A DNA stretch of 64,000 nt, from contig NZ_CP121196.1 of the NCBI RefSeq assembly GCF_039994875.1, forward strand, positions 5,456,001 through 5,520,000, in the 5' to 3' direction. The notes beneath the pieces were generated by a model. It saw nothing but the letters and a program-made list of their open reading frames with translations. It was not told the DNA's origin and made no database searches. The DNA is from Telmatobacter sp. DSM 110680 (GTDB lineage: Bacteria > Acidobacteriota > Terriglobia > Terriglobales > Acidobacteriaceae). The position numbers were made by a program, and so were the translations under genes. Shown one piece after another: positions 39,764 to 49,848 of the stretch. Each line of letters begins with the position of its first letter. Within the stretch, counting starts at the first letter, position 1.

Positions 39764-41974
39764 GTGAGAGCCATTGCATGCGAAGGCCGCAAGGCTGCTA
39801 CGTCGGCTTGGGTTCGCCCATCCGTGCGCGATGCGTGGCTTTTCTCTGCTGCGTTGCTGCTGACCGGCGTCTCGCATGGTGCCTATGCGACGGAACAGTC
39901 CCCAAGCTCTCCCAAATCGTCGTTGCAGCAGCACTACGACGAAGCGTTCCGGCTGCAAGAAGAGGGCGACCTTGCACGGGCGGATGCGGAGCACAAGGTT
40001 TTTCTGGCAATGCTGCTCCATCAAATCGCCAATGCACGGGCCAATCTTGGTAAGTATGCGCATGCGGTGCCCGTCTACGATGAGGCGCTAGGACTAATGC
40101 CGGAGAGCATTGATCTGAACCTGGATTACGCCGGAGCGGCTCTCGACGGGTTTGATTGGGGCCGCGCCAAAACGCTGGCCTCTACGACGCTGGAATTGCT
40201 GAAGAGCAGCGGGCAGCCTGCCGACCCCGCTGCAATCTCTCTACTGGCGCAGGCAATGATGGGCAAGGGTGAATACAAAGAGGCGGTGGAACAGTTCAAG
40301 ACGCTGGCCACGTTGCAACCCGGATTCGAAAGTTCCTACGCACTGGCAGGAGCCTACCTCGCGCTTGGCGATAAGGCTAATGCAGCGAAGATTTTCTCGG
40401 ATATACAGGGCAAATTCGGGGACACTGCGGATTTTCATTTCAAGGTCGGCCGACTTTACGGGCAGGCGACATTCTACGAAGACGCCATCCATGAATTCAA
40501 AAAGGCGATTGCGAAAAATGACCTGCTGCCTGGCGCCCACTTCTCTTTAGGCGCCACATACATGATGCAGACCGGCGAGCCGTCTTATAACGAGGCAGAG
40601 CCAGAGCTTCGCAAAGAACTCGCGGTCGATCCCAGACAGCCCCTGACTTATATAGCTCTCGGCCGAATCGAACTGATCCAGCGCAGGTTTGGAGATGCGG
40701 AATCAGATTTGAAGCGCGCCATTGAGTTTGATCCGCTGAGCACGGCGGCTTATGCGCTTCTGGGACAACTCTACACAGAGCTGGGAAAGATTGATGATGC
40801 TGAGGCAGCGTTCCGCAAGCAGATAGCAATAACTCTGGTTCCGGCAAAAAACGAATACGAAGTAGAGCGTGCTCATTTCTGCCTGGGCCGACTGCTTATA
40901 AAGACCGGCAATCTTACAGAAGGCCGTAAGGAACTGGATATTTCGCGCGATCTGCTGAATGAGAAGGCGCAACAAGCAGAGTCGAGGCTGCATGGAAACA
41001 CGGTGTTCAAGTTACAGGATGGAAAGACGCACGAAGCCAACCCCGAAGACGTTGAGGCACTGGAAAAGCTGGAGAGCGACGCGGGACACATGATCGCCAG
41101 CAGCTATGACAGCCTTGGCGTCCATGCTGCAACCGCCGGAGATTTTGGGACCGCGGCCGGATATTTCCGGCGCGCCGCGCATTGGGACTTCAAGCTTGGA
41201 AATATCGATAACAAATGGGGCCGAGCAGCATTTGCCGCTGGCGACTATTCAGATGCAGTGGGCCCGCTGCAGAGGGCCCTCGCGTTGCATCCGGAAGATG
41301 ACGGTATTCGCTCGATGCTCGGCATGAGCCTTTTTGTGATTCAGGATTACGCTCAGGTCTTTCAGGTGCTGCAGCCCATGGAAGCGACACTGGATGCGAA
41401 GACTCCGGTGGGTTTGGCTTATGTCGGGTCCATGGCGATCGCTCGAAATTACGAAAAAGGGATGGCTCAATTGCTGTCTCTTGAGACTGCTCATCCGGAG
41501 GAGGAGGAGATACACCGACTTATCGGAGAGGCCTATGCAAGCAGGAAGCTTTATCGCCAGGCCTCGCAGGAGTTACGTACAGCTTTGCGTTTGCAGCCCA
41601 CTAGTGCGGCAGCGAAGTTTGCGTTGGCTCGCATCGATTTGGATCTCGGAGAAAAAACGCAGGCACAAACTCTGTTATCTGAACTTGCCAGAGCCGGATC
41701 GAAGGATGATGCGGTGTACTATCTGCTGGGCCATCTGCAGTACCAGTCTGGATTGATCAAGGCCGCTGTAGACAACCTGGAGACCGCCGTCAAGTTGAAC
41801 AAAGACAATGCGGCCTACCATCGCGAGTTAGCTGAAGCCTACAGGAAGATCGATCGGCCGCGTGATGCTGAGAGTGAACTTCAGAAATCGGCGACACTGG
41901 AATCTAAAAGTACGCACACCGCTCCTGAACAAGATCCCAGCCCGCAATCAGCACGCACTACGCAGTGGCGCTGA
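39764..41974 (+). CDS. Exported TPR-repeat protein
   Basis: The start is a GTG at 39764 with CCGGAGAG eight bases upstream. The product has 736 residues, with a signal peptide (FSAALLLTGVSHGAYA) and then tetratricopeptide repeats for nearly all of its length. Clear units are NARANLGKYAHAVPVYDEALGLMPESIDL, AGAYLALGDKANAAKIF, ALGRIELIQRRFGDAESDLKRAIEFDPLST and LGQLYTELGKIDDAEAAFRK. The last one ends near residue 700. Such periplasmic scaffold proteins mediate protein interactions; the partner is unknown. Its end overlaps the convergent M3 peptidase gene by 17 bases. Confidence 0.9.
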   Translation: MRAIACEGRKAATSAWVRPSVRDAWLFSAALLLTGVSHGAYATEQSPSSPKSSLQQHYDEAFRLQEEGDLARADAEHKVFLAMLLHQIANARANLGKYAHAVPVYDEALGLMPESIDLNLDYAGAALDGFDWGRAKTLASTTLELLKSSGQPADPAAISLLAQAMMGKGEYKEAVEQFKTLATLQPGFESSYALAGAYLALGDKANAAKIFSDIQGKFGDTADFHFKVGRLYGQATFYEDAIHEFKKAIAKNDLLPGAHFSLGATYMMQTGEPSYNEAEPELRKELAVDPRQPLTYIALGRIELIQRRFGDAESDLKRAIEFDPLSTAAYALLGQLYTELGKIDDAEAAFRKQIAITLVPAKNEYEVERAHFCLGRLLIKTGNLTEGRKELDISRDLLNEKAQQAESRLHGNTVFKLQDGKTHEANPEDVEALEKLESDAGHMIASSYDSLGVHAATAGDFGTAAGYFRRAAHWDFKLGNIDNKWGRAAFAAGDYSDAVGPLQRALALHPEDDGIRSMLGMSLFVIQDYAQVFQVLQPMEATLDAKTPVGLAYVGSMAIARNYEKGMAQLLSLETAHPEEEEIHRLIGEAYASRKLYRQASQELRTALRLQPTSAAAKFALARIDLDLGEKTQAQTLLSELARAGSKDDAVYYLLGHLQYQSGLIKAAVDNLETAVKLNKDNAAYHRELAEAYRKIDRPRDAESELQKSATLESKSTHTAPEQDPSPQSARTTQWR

Positions 41975-43964
41975 TCAATTGGCTATCGAACTCCTCGTTC
42001 AGCCACTTCGAGAACGCAGAGAACTCCTCATCTCGACCTAGGAAATCGCGCACCATCTGCCGACCAGGCTTCGAACCGCCCTGCTCCAGCACCAGCTTTC
42101 GATATCGCGCTCCCGCGTCGCAGCCCAGCGGATCCTCCGTGTCGAACTGCCCAAAGAAGTCCAGCGCAATCACTTTGTCGAATGCATACGTGTAGTAGTT
42201 TGACGAGTAGCCTGTCAGATGTCCGAAGCTCGCATACATGCGATTGCCATCAAGCCAGGTCCACGGCACCAGCGATGTGTAGAGCCGCTTCGTGATCTCA
42301 TCGAAATCAATCTGCGCCGGATCCTGATCGTGCAGATCGAGTGACAGCGTGGTGTAGTAGAGCTGCGTGCGCACCCAGTCGGCACGCCCAAATGCTCCCG
42401 CTGTTTTCATCTTGCGAATGATCTCTGCCGGAAGCACTTCACCTGTCTCGTAGTGCTTCGCAAAATTTTGCAACAGTTTCTCGTCGCGGAAGAATTCTTC
42501 CAGCATCTGCGACGGCACTTCGATAAAATCACCCTCCGTCGAAAAGCCTGAAACCCCGGCCCACTCCGTCTGGCCTCCGAGAATCGCATGCATCAAATGC
42601 CCGAACTCGTGGAAGTAAGTCACCACATCGCTGTACTGAAGCAATCCTGGATCATCTGTATCACCGCCGGGAAAATTACAGATCAGCGCAGCCTCCGGCA
42701 TATAGCGCCCGCGGACACCGGTCACCACCGGCGCCGCCGAAAACCACTTGTCCTTCCCTTCGCGCGGATGCATGTCGAGATAAAAACGCCCGACCTGAAT
42801 TCCTTCTTCGAACACATCGAACACACTCACCGCCGGATCCCATGCTGTTGCATCTGACTTGCGAAACTCAATCTTGAAGAGCTTGGCTGCAGTCTCAAGA
42901 ACGCCTGCCTCAACCTGCTTATACGGGAAATACGGGCGGACCGATTGTGAATCGAAATCAAACTTCGCCCGACGGAACTGCTCGTACCAATAACCACGGC
43001 TCGTAATATCAATCGTCTTCAATCCCGGCTGCCTGCCGCGCGCGAAATCCAACACCAACTCATGCTCGCGCACCGCACCTTCTCGGCTTGCATCTTCGAG
43101 CTTCGCTAGAAATGCCCGCACATTCGCCGCCGACCCCATCATCTGGTCCGCAGTCGCGAGGTCAGCCCAGCTGCGGAACCCGAGTACCGTTGCAATCTCC
43201 TGCCGTGTCGACAACAGGTTCAGCAGGATCTGCTTGTTCACTGGGTAAGCGCGCGTGTTGTAAGCCACAAACATCCGCTCGCGCAAATCGCCATTCGACG
43301 CAAACGTCATCACCGGTTGCATATCCGGCTGGTCGGTCGTCAGCGTAATCTGCCCACCCGCATCCGGCTGGTGCCGTCCCAGGTAATCCGGTGGCAGGCC
43401 CTCCAGTTCCGCCTGCGTGGCAACAATCGTCTTTCCGCCTTCCTGGATATTGCGGCTGAATTCCAACGACGACATGGTCGCCTTCTCGTGCAGCGCCTGG
43501 ATCCGGTCGCGGGTCTCCTTGTCTTTGTCCACGCCTGCCAGCCGATAGCCTAGGAGCGTGCGCTCCACAAAATGCTGCGTCGCCGCGCTCGCTCCCGTCA
43601 TGTCCATCGCAACCAGCGCGTCGTAGACTCCGCGGTTCAGGCTCAAAGCGCTGCCAGTCATCGCCACGCGCTGCGCTTCCATCTGCGCCTGATCCCGCAC
43701 AGCCTTGTCCGCCGCAACCGAATTCAGCACGCCTGCCTGAGCCCCGGCCAGAGCCAGATGCTCAATCGCCGCATCGTAAAGCTTCAGAGTGTTATCGACC
43801 GTGCGCGGACCTTCAACCGCCAGTAGTGCCGCGAGCGCAGCCTCATGCGCTGCCAACCTCGCGCTTACCCATGCAGCCAGCGCCTCGGGTGAACTGGCTC
43901 CGCCGGCCTCCCAGGCATGAACGTCTTTCGTTACTTGAGCGGCAGCAACGGTCTCAACAGGCAT
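41958..43964 (-). CDS. M3-family metallopeptidase (oligopeptidase A / dipeptidyl carboxypeptidase type)
   Basis: The ATG at 43964 (GGAGGG upstream) gives 668 residues. The thimet-oligopeptidase fold is all-helical. The zinc site is HEFGH near residue 450 (VVTYFHEFGHLMHAILGG), with the third ligand Glu about 25 residues later (IEVPSQMLEEFF). QLYYTTLSLDLHDQDP and YSSNYYTYAFDKVIALDFF are further family segments. The enzyme cleaves short peptides in the cytoplasm. No signal peptide is apparent. A frame extending to 44018 is less likely. The last five codons overlap the TPR gene on the other strand. Confidence 0.93.
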   Translation of the reverse strand: MPVETVAAAQVTKDVHAWEAGGASSPEALAAWVSARLAAHEAALAALLAVEGPRTVDNTLKLYDAAIEHLALAGAQAGVLNSVAADKAVRDQAQMEAQRVAMTGSALSLNRGVYDALVAMDMTGASAATQHFVERTLLGYRLAGVDKDKETRDRIQALHEKATMSSLEFSRNIQEGGKTIVATQAELEGLPPDYLGRHQPDAGGQITLTTDQPDMQPVMTFASNGDLRERMFVAYNTRAYPVNKQILLNLLSTRQEIATVLGFRSWADLATADQMMGSAANVRAFLAKLEDASREGAVREHELVLDFARGRQPGLKTIDITSRGYWYEQFRRAKFDFDSQSVRPYFPYKQVEAGVLETAAKLFKIEFRKSDATAWDPAVSVFDVFEEGIQVGRFYLDMHPREGKDKWFSAAPVVTGVRGRYMPEAALICNFPGGDTDDPGLLQYSDVVTYFHEFGHLMHAILGGQTEWAGVSGFSTEGDFIEVPSQMLEEFFRDEKLLQNFAKHYETGEVLPAEIIRKMKTAGAFGRADWVRTQLYYTTLSLDLHDQDPAQIDFDEITKRLYTSLVPWTWLDGNRMYASFGHLTGYSSNYYTYAFDKVIALDFFGQFDTEDPLGCDAGARYRKLVLEQGGSKPGRQMVRDFLGRDEEFSAFSKWLNEEFDSQLISATA

Positions 43965-44262
43965 TTTGTGAAAAACCCTCCGAGTTCTAGGTTGCCACAT
44001 CCCACCGACAACTCGCATTCCACCGCCAACTTGCTGCTTTTGCGAAACGCGCAGAAGTCAGATTAGCAATCGTCGGGGGTAGGGATTGATCGGAAGTTTG
44101 GAGTTACCATGCGCCTCTTTCCCTCAAGTTGGTGTTGGTGACGTATATCGCGCATAATCCAACCAAATTCGCCATGGAATTTGACCCGAAAAGTTACGAA
44201 AGAGCTTATCTTGCTGTTGCATACGAAACCCCGGCCCACTAATATGCGTCAATCGACAAGAT
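43965..44262. other. Divergent intergenic region, M3 peptidase / aroDE
   Basis: About 300 bases with no supported coding frame. Promoters for both divergent genes are expected. No operator or hairpin stands out. Confidence 0.35.
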
Positions 44263-45819
44263 ATGCCTCATTCCGAAACTCTAGCGCCGCCTCCCACTTC
44301 CGTAGCCCCTCCCCGGCTGCGACTCGGGAAGCTGTGCGTCGCGATCCAGGGAGGTTCCCCGGCGGAATTGATGAATCGGGCAGAGACCGCATCAAAACAA
44401 TTCAAATTCATAGAGTTGCGGTTAGATTCCCTACCAAAACCCGCCAATGCGGTGTCCTATCTCAAGCAGTTCATGGGCGAACACAAAGATGTCACCGCGA
44501 TCGCCACCTGCCGCCGCAAGGCCCACGGCGGTGGATTTGATGGCCCCCTCAGTGCAGAACTCGAAATCCTGACGAAGGCCGCCCAGGCCGGCTGCCACAT
44601 TATTGATCTCGAAGTCGAGTCAGCCGAGGAGTGCAAAGCGGCCCAGCTGAGTAAGCTCCGTACCGCAGGAGCCGCCGTACTCATCAGTTTTCATGACTTT
44701 AGCCGAACCAAGGGCTTGGAGCAGGCCGCCGACCGCATCGAGATCTTCAAGCCTGATTTCGTAAAAGTAGTGTCCACGGCACGTAGCCTCGTCGACAATA
44801 TGGCAGTCCTCCGCCTCATTGAAGACCGCTCGCTTGCCTCCCATGTTGTCGCCATCGCCATGGGAGAAGAAGGCCTAGTCAGCCGGGTGCTCGGCCCCAG
44901 AGCCGGAGCCGCCTTCACATTTGCCTCCTATTCCGAAGGCACCGAGACTGCTCCCGGGCAGATAAAGGCCGAGACTTTGCGCGACGTCTATCGACTGGAG
45001 CACCTCGACCACGCCACCCGCGTCTTCGGCGTCGCAGGCAATCCGATCGCCCACTCGCTGTCTCCGCTGCTCCACAATGCAGCATTTCGACGCGAGGTCG
45101 TGAATGCCGTCCTGCTCCCACTGAAGTCCAAGTCCGTGCAGGACCTGCTGACTCTGGCGTTAGAACTGCCCCTCGCCGGATGCGCCATCACCATGCCGTT
45201 GAAGACTGAGGTGCTGCCGCATCTTGCCAACATGGACCCGCTTACGTCGCGCATTGGCGCCTGCAATACGCTACGCATGGGCGCTGACGGAAAGCTGTAC
45301 GGCTTTAATACCGATGTGGCCGGAGTGATCCGCCCATTGGAGCGGCGTCTGCGTCTTAACGGTGCCCGTGTCGCCGTGCTAGGTGCCGGGGGCGCAGCGC
45401 GTGCGGCCGTGTTCGGCTTGGTGGAACAAGGCGCCGAAGTGCTGGTCGTCAACCGTACCCACGAGCATGCAGTGTCCCTGGCTAGACAGGCCAAGGCAAA
45501 GTCGCTGAAACACGAGTTGCTGGCAAAGCAGCACTTCGACGTGCTGATCAACGCCACGCCATGCGGCATGGCCGGCTCCAAGCAGGCACTTCCTATCGCG
45601 GAGAATGAGCTCAACGCTGGGCTGGTCTTCGACATGGTCTACAACCCGCTGGAGACACCGCTGCTGAAACTCGCAAAGTCGCGCGGCCTGCACGTCATCA
45701 GCGGGCTTGAAATGTTTGTGCAGCAGGGAGCGCGCCAATTCGAGATCTGGACAGGCAAGCCCGCACCGGAGTCGGAGATGATGCGCGTTGTGGAACACGA
45801 ACTGCGCAAACGCACATAG
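44263..45819 (+). CDS. aroDE: Bifunctional 3-dehydroquinate dehydratase / shikimate dehydrogenase
   Basis: The 518-residue protein is a fusion. Residues about 25-240 are type I dehydroquinase: ELRLDSLPKP, the general-acid His in LISFHDFSRT and the Schiff-base Lys in DFVKVVSTARS. Residues about 248-518 are AroE: FGVAGNPIAHSLSPLLHNAAF with the catalytic Lys in ITMPLKTEVLPHL, GFNTDVAGV, the NADP motif VLGAGGAARAAVFGL and VVNRTHEHA. It carries out the third and fourth steps of the shikimate pathway, leading to aromatic amino acids. The ATG at 44263 has no strong ribosome box. The same domain order occurs in plants and some bacteria, including chlamydiae and planctomycetes. Confidence 0.95.
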   Translation: MPHSETLAPPPTSVAPPRLRLGKLCVAIQGGSPAELMNRAETASKQFKFIELRLDSLPKPANAVSYLKQFMGEHKDVTAIATCRRKAHGGGFDGPLSAELEILTKAAQAGCHIIDLEVESAEECKAAQLSKLRTAGAAVLISFHDFSRTKGLEQAADRIEIFKPDFVKVVSTARSLVDNMAVLRLIEDRSLASHVVAIAMGEEGLVSRVLGPRAGAAFTFASYSEGTETAPGQIKAETLRDVYRLEHLDHATRVFGVAGNPIAHSLSPLLHNAAFRREVVNAVLLPLKSKSVQDLLTLALELPLAGCAITMPLKTEVLPHLANMDPLTSRIGACNTLRMGADGKLYGFNTDVAGVIRPLERRLRLNGARVAVLGAGGAARAAVFGLVEQGAEVLVVNRTHEHAVSLARQAKAKSLKHELLAKQHFDVLINATPCGMAGSKQALPIAENELNAGLVFDMVYNPLETPLLKLAKSRGLHVISGLEMFVQQGARQFEIWTGKPAPESEMMRVVEHELRKRT

Positions 45820-45951
45820 CGGTACCAAACTCCCTAATTCAAAACAAAACCCAGCATCGCTCAGCACCGTCACGCCCAATTAACCGTCCATTACCTCAGC
45901 GCTGTAGCAGTTGCCGATGTTTCCTGTCGCCATTTAGGTTGAAACTGGTTC

Positions 45952-47901
45952 ATGAGAACTTCCCCTTCCCCTGAAGTAAGCCGAGGCTTTGATACGAGGC
46001 TGGCGCGGCGATTTCGACGCTGTCTTCGAAACGTTCGGGCCTGCGTTGCCCAACGGCTGATCTTTGGTTCTCTTGCGTTCATTTCTGGCTGCGGCTACTT
46101 CGTCAATCCCAATGCCGTAATTCCCAGCGGACCTGGAACCCCCTCGCAAAGCGGTTCCGTGACCATTTCACCCACGTACGTAGCGCTTTCAACGGGGCAG
46201 AAATTTCAATTCACAGCGACTGCCGCCGGCGGAGGCCCCCTCGAATGGCTGGTGAACGGAGTCGTAGGCGGGGCGCCTGCGACCGGCCAGGTAGACACAT
46301 CCGGAAACTACACCGCACCCGCTGTGATCACCCAGGGCGAGAACATTTCGGTGACCGCCGCATTGGTTTCGTCACCAGCGCAGAATTATGCCACTGCCGT
46401 AGCTGCCATCATTCCCGGATCGCAGGTCTCCTGCCCCGGCGCCACTGGAAGTCCCTTAGTCGCCGCATACTCCATCAATCTTCCGTCCTCCGGTAAGGTA
46501 TCTGTTGAGTTTGGAAAGACGACCGACTACGGACGCAACACTTGGCAAGTTCCGAGCGCAGCCCAGGGCGGCCAGGTGAAGGTGCTGGTTGCAGGCATGA
46601 TGGGAAACACGCTTTACCACATGCGCGCAAAGGTCACGCTCGACAACGGTGCGTCCTATTCCGACGTTGATCACACATGTACTACTGGAATTCCGCCGCC
46701 GACACCCGCCGTACAGATCAGCTCTGCCAGCGGTGCCACTCCTCAGCCGGGCATCGAGATTTGGAACACCGTCATCCCTTCCAACGTCATCCAGGCCTAC
46801 GCCACCGATCTGCAGGGCAACATTATCTGGACCTATCTCTACCAAGGCTCGACCGTCGATCTGATCCAAGGCATCCAGCTTTTGCCCAACGGCAACATGC
46901 TGATGCTAATCTCATACCTTTCGTCCACCACGGTGAATGGGACATTGGGCCTGGTTAACGACGTTCGGGAAGTCGATCTCGCCGGAAACCTGGTTCGCGA
47001 GATCACCATGGACACGTTGAACCAGAAGCTAGCTTCGTCAAGCCTGCGCGATGCAAGCGGAAATGTCTACGCGTTCAAGAGTTTTCACCACAGCGTAATC
47101 GCTCTCCCCAATGGCCACTGGGTAATGCTGGCCACCTACAACAAGAGCTACAGCAATCTGACTGGTTACCCGGGAACTACATCGGTGATTGGCGACGCGA
47201 TTGTGGATGTAGACGCGAACGGCAATCCCGACTGGGTCTGGAACACCTTCGACCATCTCGACGTTAACCGCCATCCGATGAATTTCCCGGACTGGACACA
47301 CTCGAATGACATGGTCTATTCGATCGACGACCACAATCTGCTGTTGTCAATTCGCCACCAGAACTGGATCATCAAGATCAACTTCGTCGACGGCACCGGC
47401 TCCGGCAACGTGATGTGGAAGCTGGGCGAAGGCGGCGACTTCAAGCTAGCGGGCGGCACCGACCCCACCGACTGGTTCTATGCGCAACATGGCCTGAGCT
47501 TCTTCTCGCCGAATACTACGGGAGTCTTTCGCCTCGGATTGCTTGACAATGGCAACGATCGAATGTTTCCGAGCGGCCCCGTCTTCTGTGCACCACTCAA
47601 GCCGCCACTTGCCTCCTGCTACTCCACCATCCCCGTGCTTGAATTGAACGAAAGTGCCATGACGGCGACGTTGATCACGCACTATCAGCCGCCGCCAAGC
47701 TATTTCTCGTTCTTTGGAGGCAACGCCGATCTGCTGCCAAACGGCGACATTCATGCCAACTTCAGCGCTGCGGTAACCGGTGCCATCGTTCAGGAACTGA
47801 ATCCGCAGGCAACACAGGTGATCTGGCAGGGCACCACCCCCAATGCGTACCAGTTCCATGCCTACCGGTGGCCGAGCCTGTATCCCGGCATTCAGTGGTA
47901 G
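45952..47901 (+). CDS. Arylsulfotransferase (ASST)-family lipoprotein
   Basis: The 649-residue protein starts with basic residues and a hydrophobic stretch ending in LAFISGCGYF, so it is probably a lipoprotein (Cys near residue 47). An Ig-like beta domain of about 100 residues follows (SVTISPTYVALSTGQKFQFTATAAGGGPLEWLVNG). Then comes the six-bladed ASST propeller: ILLPNGNMLMLI, ALPNGHWVMLATYNKSY, DVDANGNPDWVWNTFDHLDVNRHPM, DWTHSNDMVYSIDDHNLLLSIRHQNWIIKI and FYAQHGLSFF. The His residues in these blades match the active-site His of ASST, which transfers sulfate between phenols. It lies 160 bases upstream of a type III PKS operon on the same strand. Confidence 0.82.
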   Translation: MRTSPSPEVSRGFDTRLARRFRRCLRNVRACVAQRLIFGSLAFISGCGYFVNPNAVIPSGPGTPSQSGSVTISPTYVALSTGQKFQFTATAAGGGPLEWLVNGVVGGAPATGQVDTSGNYTAPAVITQGENISVTAALVSSPAQNYATAVAAIIPGSQVSCPGATGSPLVAAYSINLPSSGKVSVEFGKTTDYGRNTWQVPSAAQGGQVKVLVAGMMGNTLYHMRAKVTLDNGASYSDVDHTCTTGIPPPTPAVQISSASGATPQPGIEIWNTVIPSNVIQAYATDLQGNIIWTYLYQGSTVDLIQGIQLLPNGNMLMLISYLSSTTVNGTLGLVNDVREVDLAGNLVREITMDTLNQKLASSSLRDASGNVYAFKSFHHSVIALPNGHWVMLATYNKSYSNLTGYPGTTSVIGDAIVDVDANGNPDWVWNTFDHLDVNRHPMNFPDWTHSNDMVYSIDDHNLLLSIRHQNWIIKINFVDGTGSGNVMWKLGEGGDFKLAGGTDPTDWFYAQHGLSFFSPNTTGVFRLGLLDNGNDRMFPSGPVFCAPLKPPLASCYSTIPVLELNESAMTATLITHYQPPPSYFSFFGGNADLLPNGDIHANFSAAVTGAIVQELNPQATQVIWQGTTPNAYQFHAYRWPSLYPGIQW

Positions 47902-48061
47902 GCGTCGGGTGATTACTTTGTGCGGACTATGTTTACGGCCTGAACATCACCACGATGGCTGAACGATTTACTGAAATTGATATTGCAATTCGATGACACT
48001 TTGGCGCCCGTATGAATCTAACAATATCTAACGCACAAGTTCTGCGCGTCGAGGTACGTTT

Positions 48062-49132
48062 TTGACCACTGCTTATATCAATCGAATTGCGACATCAGCT
48101 CCCTCCCACGACGTTCACCACGCCTTTATCGAGTTTGCAGCAGGCATGTTGCCCGAAGGGACGCAGAGATCCCTGTTTCGTCGCATGGTGCGGATGTCCG
48201 CGATTGAACATCGTTACTCGTTTCTTGAGCCAATTTCGGCCGAAAACGGGGTATGGCGCGATGCGGAGAACCTCTACGAGACCGGAAATTTTCCCGGTAC
48301 CGCACGCCGCATGGAGGCCTTTGAGAAGTTCGCCCCGCAGCTTGCCGTTTGCTCACTCAATAAGCTGCGACTGACCCCGGACGAGCGTGACCGTGTTACC
48401 CACGTGATTGTGACTTCATGCACCGGTCTGTACGCGCCGGGGCTCGACTACGACATCGTGAATCACCTCGGGTTGAATCCTTCGGTAGAGCGAACCATGA
48501 TCGGTTTTATGGGTTGCTATGCGGCCATCAACGCTCTCAAGTCGGCCCATCACATCGTGCGGTCCGTACCGGAAGCGGTAGTGCTGGTTCTAAACCTCGA
48601 GCTCTGCACGCTGCACCTGCAGGAGACAAAGAATCTCGAACAGATGTTGTCGTTCCTGCTCTTTGCCGACGGGTGCGCAGCGGCCCTGATCAGCGCCGAG
48701 CCCAAGGGCCTGGGAATTGACAGTTTTCTTGCGCTCCGCATTCCGGAGACTAGTCACCTGATTACGTGGAAGATCCGCGAAATGGGTTTCGATATGCATC
48801 TCTCTGGTCAGGTTCCAACCGAAATATCAAAAGCCATGAAGGAAGTGGGCAACCAGATCACGCCCGGCAGAAACCCTCTCGATATTGACCTATGGGCGGT
48901 GCACCCAGGAGGACGAACCGTACTGGATGCGGTCGAAAGAGGTTTGGGCCTCGGCGAAGATTCTCTGCGGCCATCAAGAGATGTGCTTGCTCAGTTCGGC
49001 AACATGTCTTCCGCAACCGTGATGTTTGTCCTGCAAACCATCCTGCGAGAGGCTGAATCCGGTCAGCAAGGATGCGCGATGTCGTTCGGGCCCGGCGTGA
49101 CCGCGGAAACGATGCTCTTCCATGCCGCCTGA
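48062..49132 (+). CDS. Type III polyketide synthase (chalcone/stilbene-synthase-like)
   Basis: The TTG at 48062, with GAGGTA upstream, gives 356 residues. The catalytic triad is present: Cys120 in VTSCTGLYAPGLDYDIV, His in DLWAVHPGGRTVLDAVERGL and Asn in FGNMSSATVMFVLQTIL. The GFGPG-like loop reads SFGPGVTAETMLFH. Such enzymes extend an acyl-CoA starter with malonyl-CoA and cyclise it to resorcinols, pyrones or phloroglucinols. The next two genes overlap or touch it, forming the well-known bacterial set of type III PKS, methyltransferase and FAD enzyme that makes alkyl resorcinol or quinone lipids. The starter is presumably a fatty-acyl-CoA. Confidence 0.93.
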   Translation: MTTAYINRIATSAPSHDVHHAFIEFAAGMLPEGTQRSLFRRMVRMSAIEHRYSFLEPISAENGVWRDAENLYETGNFPGTARRMEAFEKFAPQLAVCSLNKLRLTPDERDRVTHVIVTSCTGLYAPGLDYDIVNHLGLNPSVERTMIGFMGCYAAINALKSAHHIVRSVPEAVVLVLNLELCTLHLQETKNLEQMLSFLLFADGCAAALISAEPKGLGIDSFLALRIPETSHLITWKIREMGFDMHLSGQVPTEISKAMKEVGNQITPGRNPLDIDLWAVHPGGRTVLDAVERGLGLGEDSLRPSRDVLAQFGNMSSATVMFVLQTILREAESGQQGCAMSFGPGVTAETMLFHAA

Positions 49133-49847
49133 GGTGCTCGACTTCAGGAGGCGCGCCGATCTCACGGAGCTGATGGACGAGCCCTGCAGCCGCGAAGAAA
49201 TGCGAGCCTGCCTGCAAGATCTCAGTAAGCTGAATCGATGGTTTCTCGGCTACCGGCCAATTCTCCGCTGGCTTGATTCTCTCGATTTACAAAAATGTGG
49301 CGCAACACTGAATCTCCTCGATGCGGGATGCGGCTATGGCGACACGCTCCGGCGGATCGAAGCGTGGTCACAGCAACGCGGTATCTGCCCGAACCTTACG
49401 GGGTGCGATCTGAATCCGGACGCCGTCGCAATCGCAGCCGAAGCAAGCCACCCTGCAAGCAAGATCCAGTGGCTCGGCGCAGATATATTTCGCTATGAAA
49501 CCAGCGAACCCATCGACATCGTAATCAGCTCGCTCTTTACGCATCACCTTGCCGAAGAAGATATCGTGCGGTTTCTGCAATGGATGGAAGAGAATGCGCG
49601 CATCGGGTGGTTTATCAACGATCTTTCTCGCGCGCCGATTCCCTATCACCTGTTGAATGCTTTTTCAAAACTGGTTGGACTGCATCCGTTTGTAAAGCAT
49701 GATGGCCCTGTCTCGATTCGGCGCGCTTTCGTTGCGGAAGACTGGCGCAGAATATGTGCAGCCGCCGGACTGAGCGAGAACGATGTCGTCATTGAGGGAT
49801 TCACGCCAGCGCGACTATGTGTTGCACGCACAAAGAGGCGTAACTGA
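49122..49847 (+). CDS. Class I SAM-dependent methyltransferase of the PKS operon
   Basis: The 241-residue protein starts at an ATG overlapping the PKS stop by 11 bases. The N-terminal helical part (RRADLTELMDEPCSREEMRACLQDLSKLNRWF) is typical of the methyltransferases linked to type III PKS. Motif I is LNLLDAGCGYGDTLRRI, followed by GCDLNPDAVAIAAEAS and the acidic IDIVISSLFTHHLAEEDIVRFL. It would methylate the phenolic product on oxygen or carbon. Translational coupling implies equal production with the PKS. Confidence 0.9.
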   Translation: MPPEVLDFRRRADLTELMDEPCSREEMRACLQDLSKLNRWFLGYRPILRWLDSLDLQKCGATLNLLDAGCGYGDTLRRIEAWSQQRGICPNLTGCDLNPDAVAIAAEASHPASKIQWLGADIFRYETSEPIDIVISSLFTHHLAEEDIVRFLQWMEENARIGWFINDLSRAPIPYHLLNAFSKLVGLHPFVKHDGPVSIRRAFVAEDWRRICAAAGLSENDVVIEGFTPARLCVARTKRRN

Positions 49848-49848
49848 A

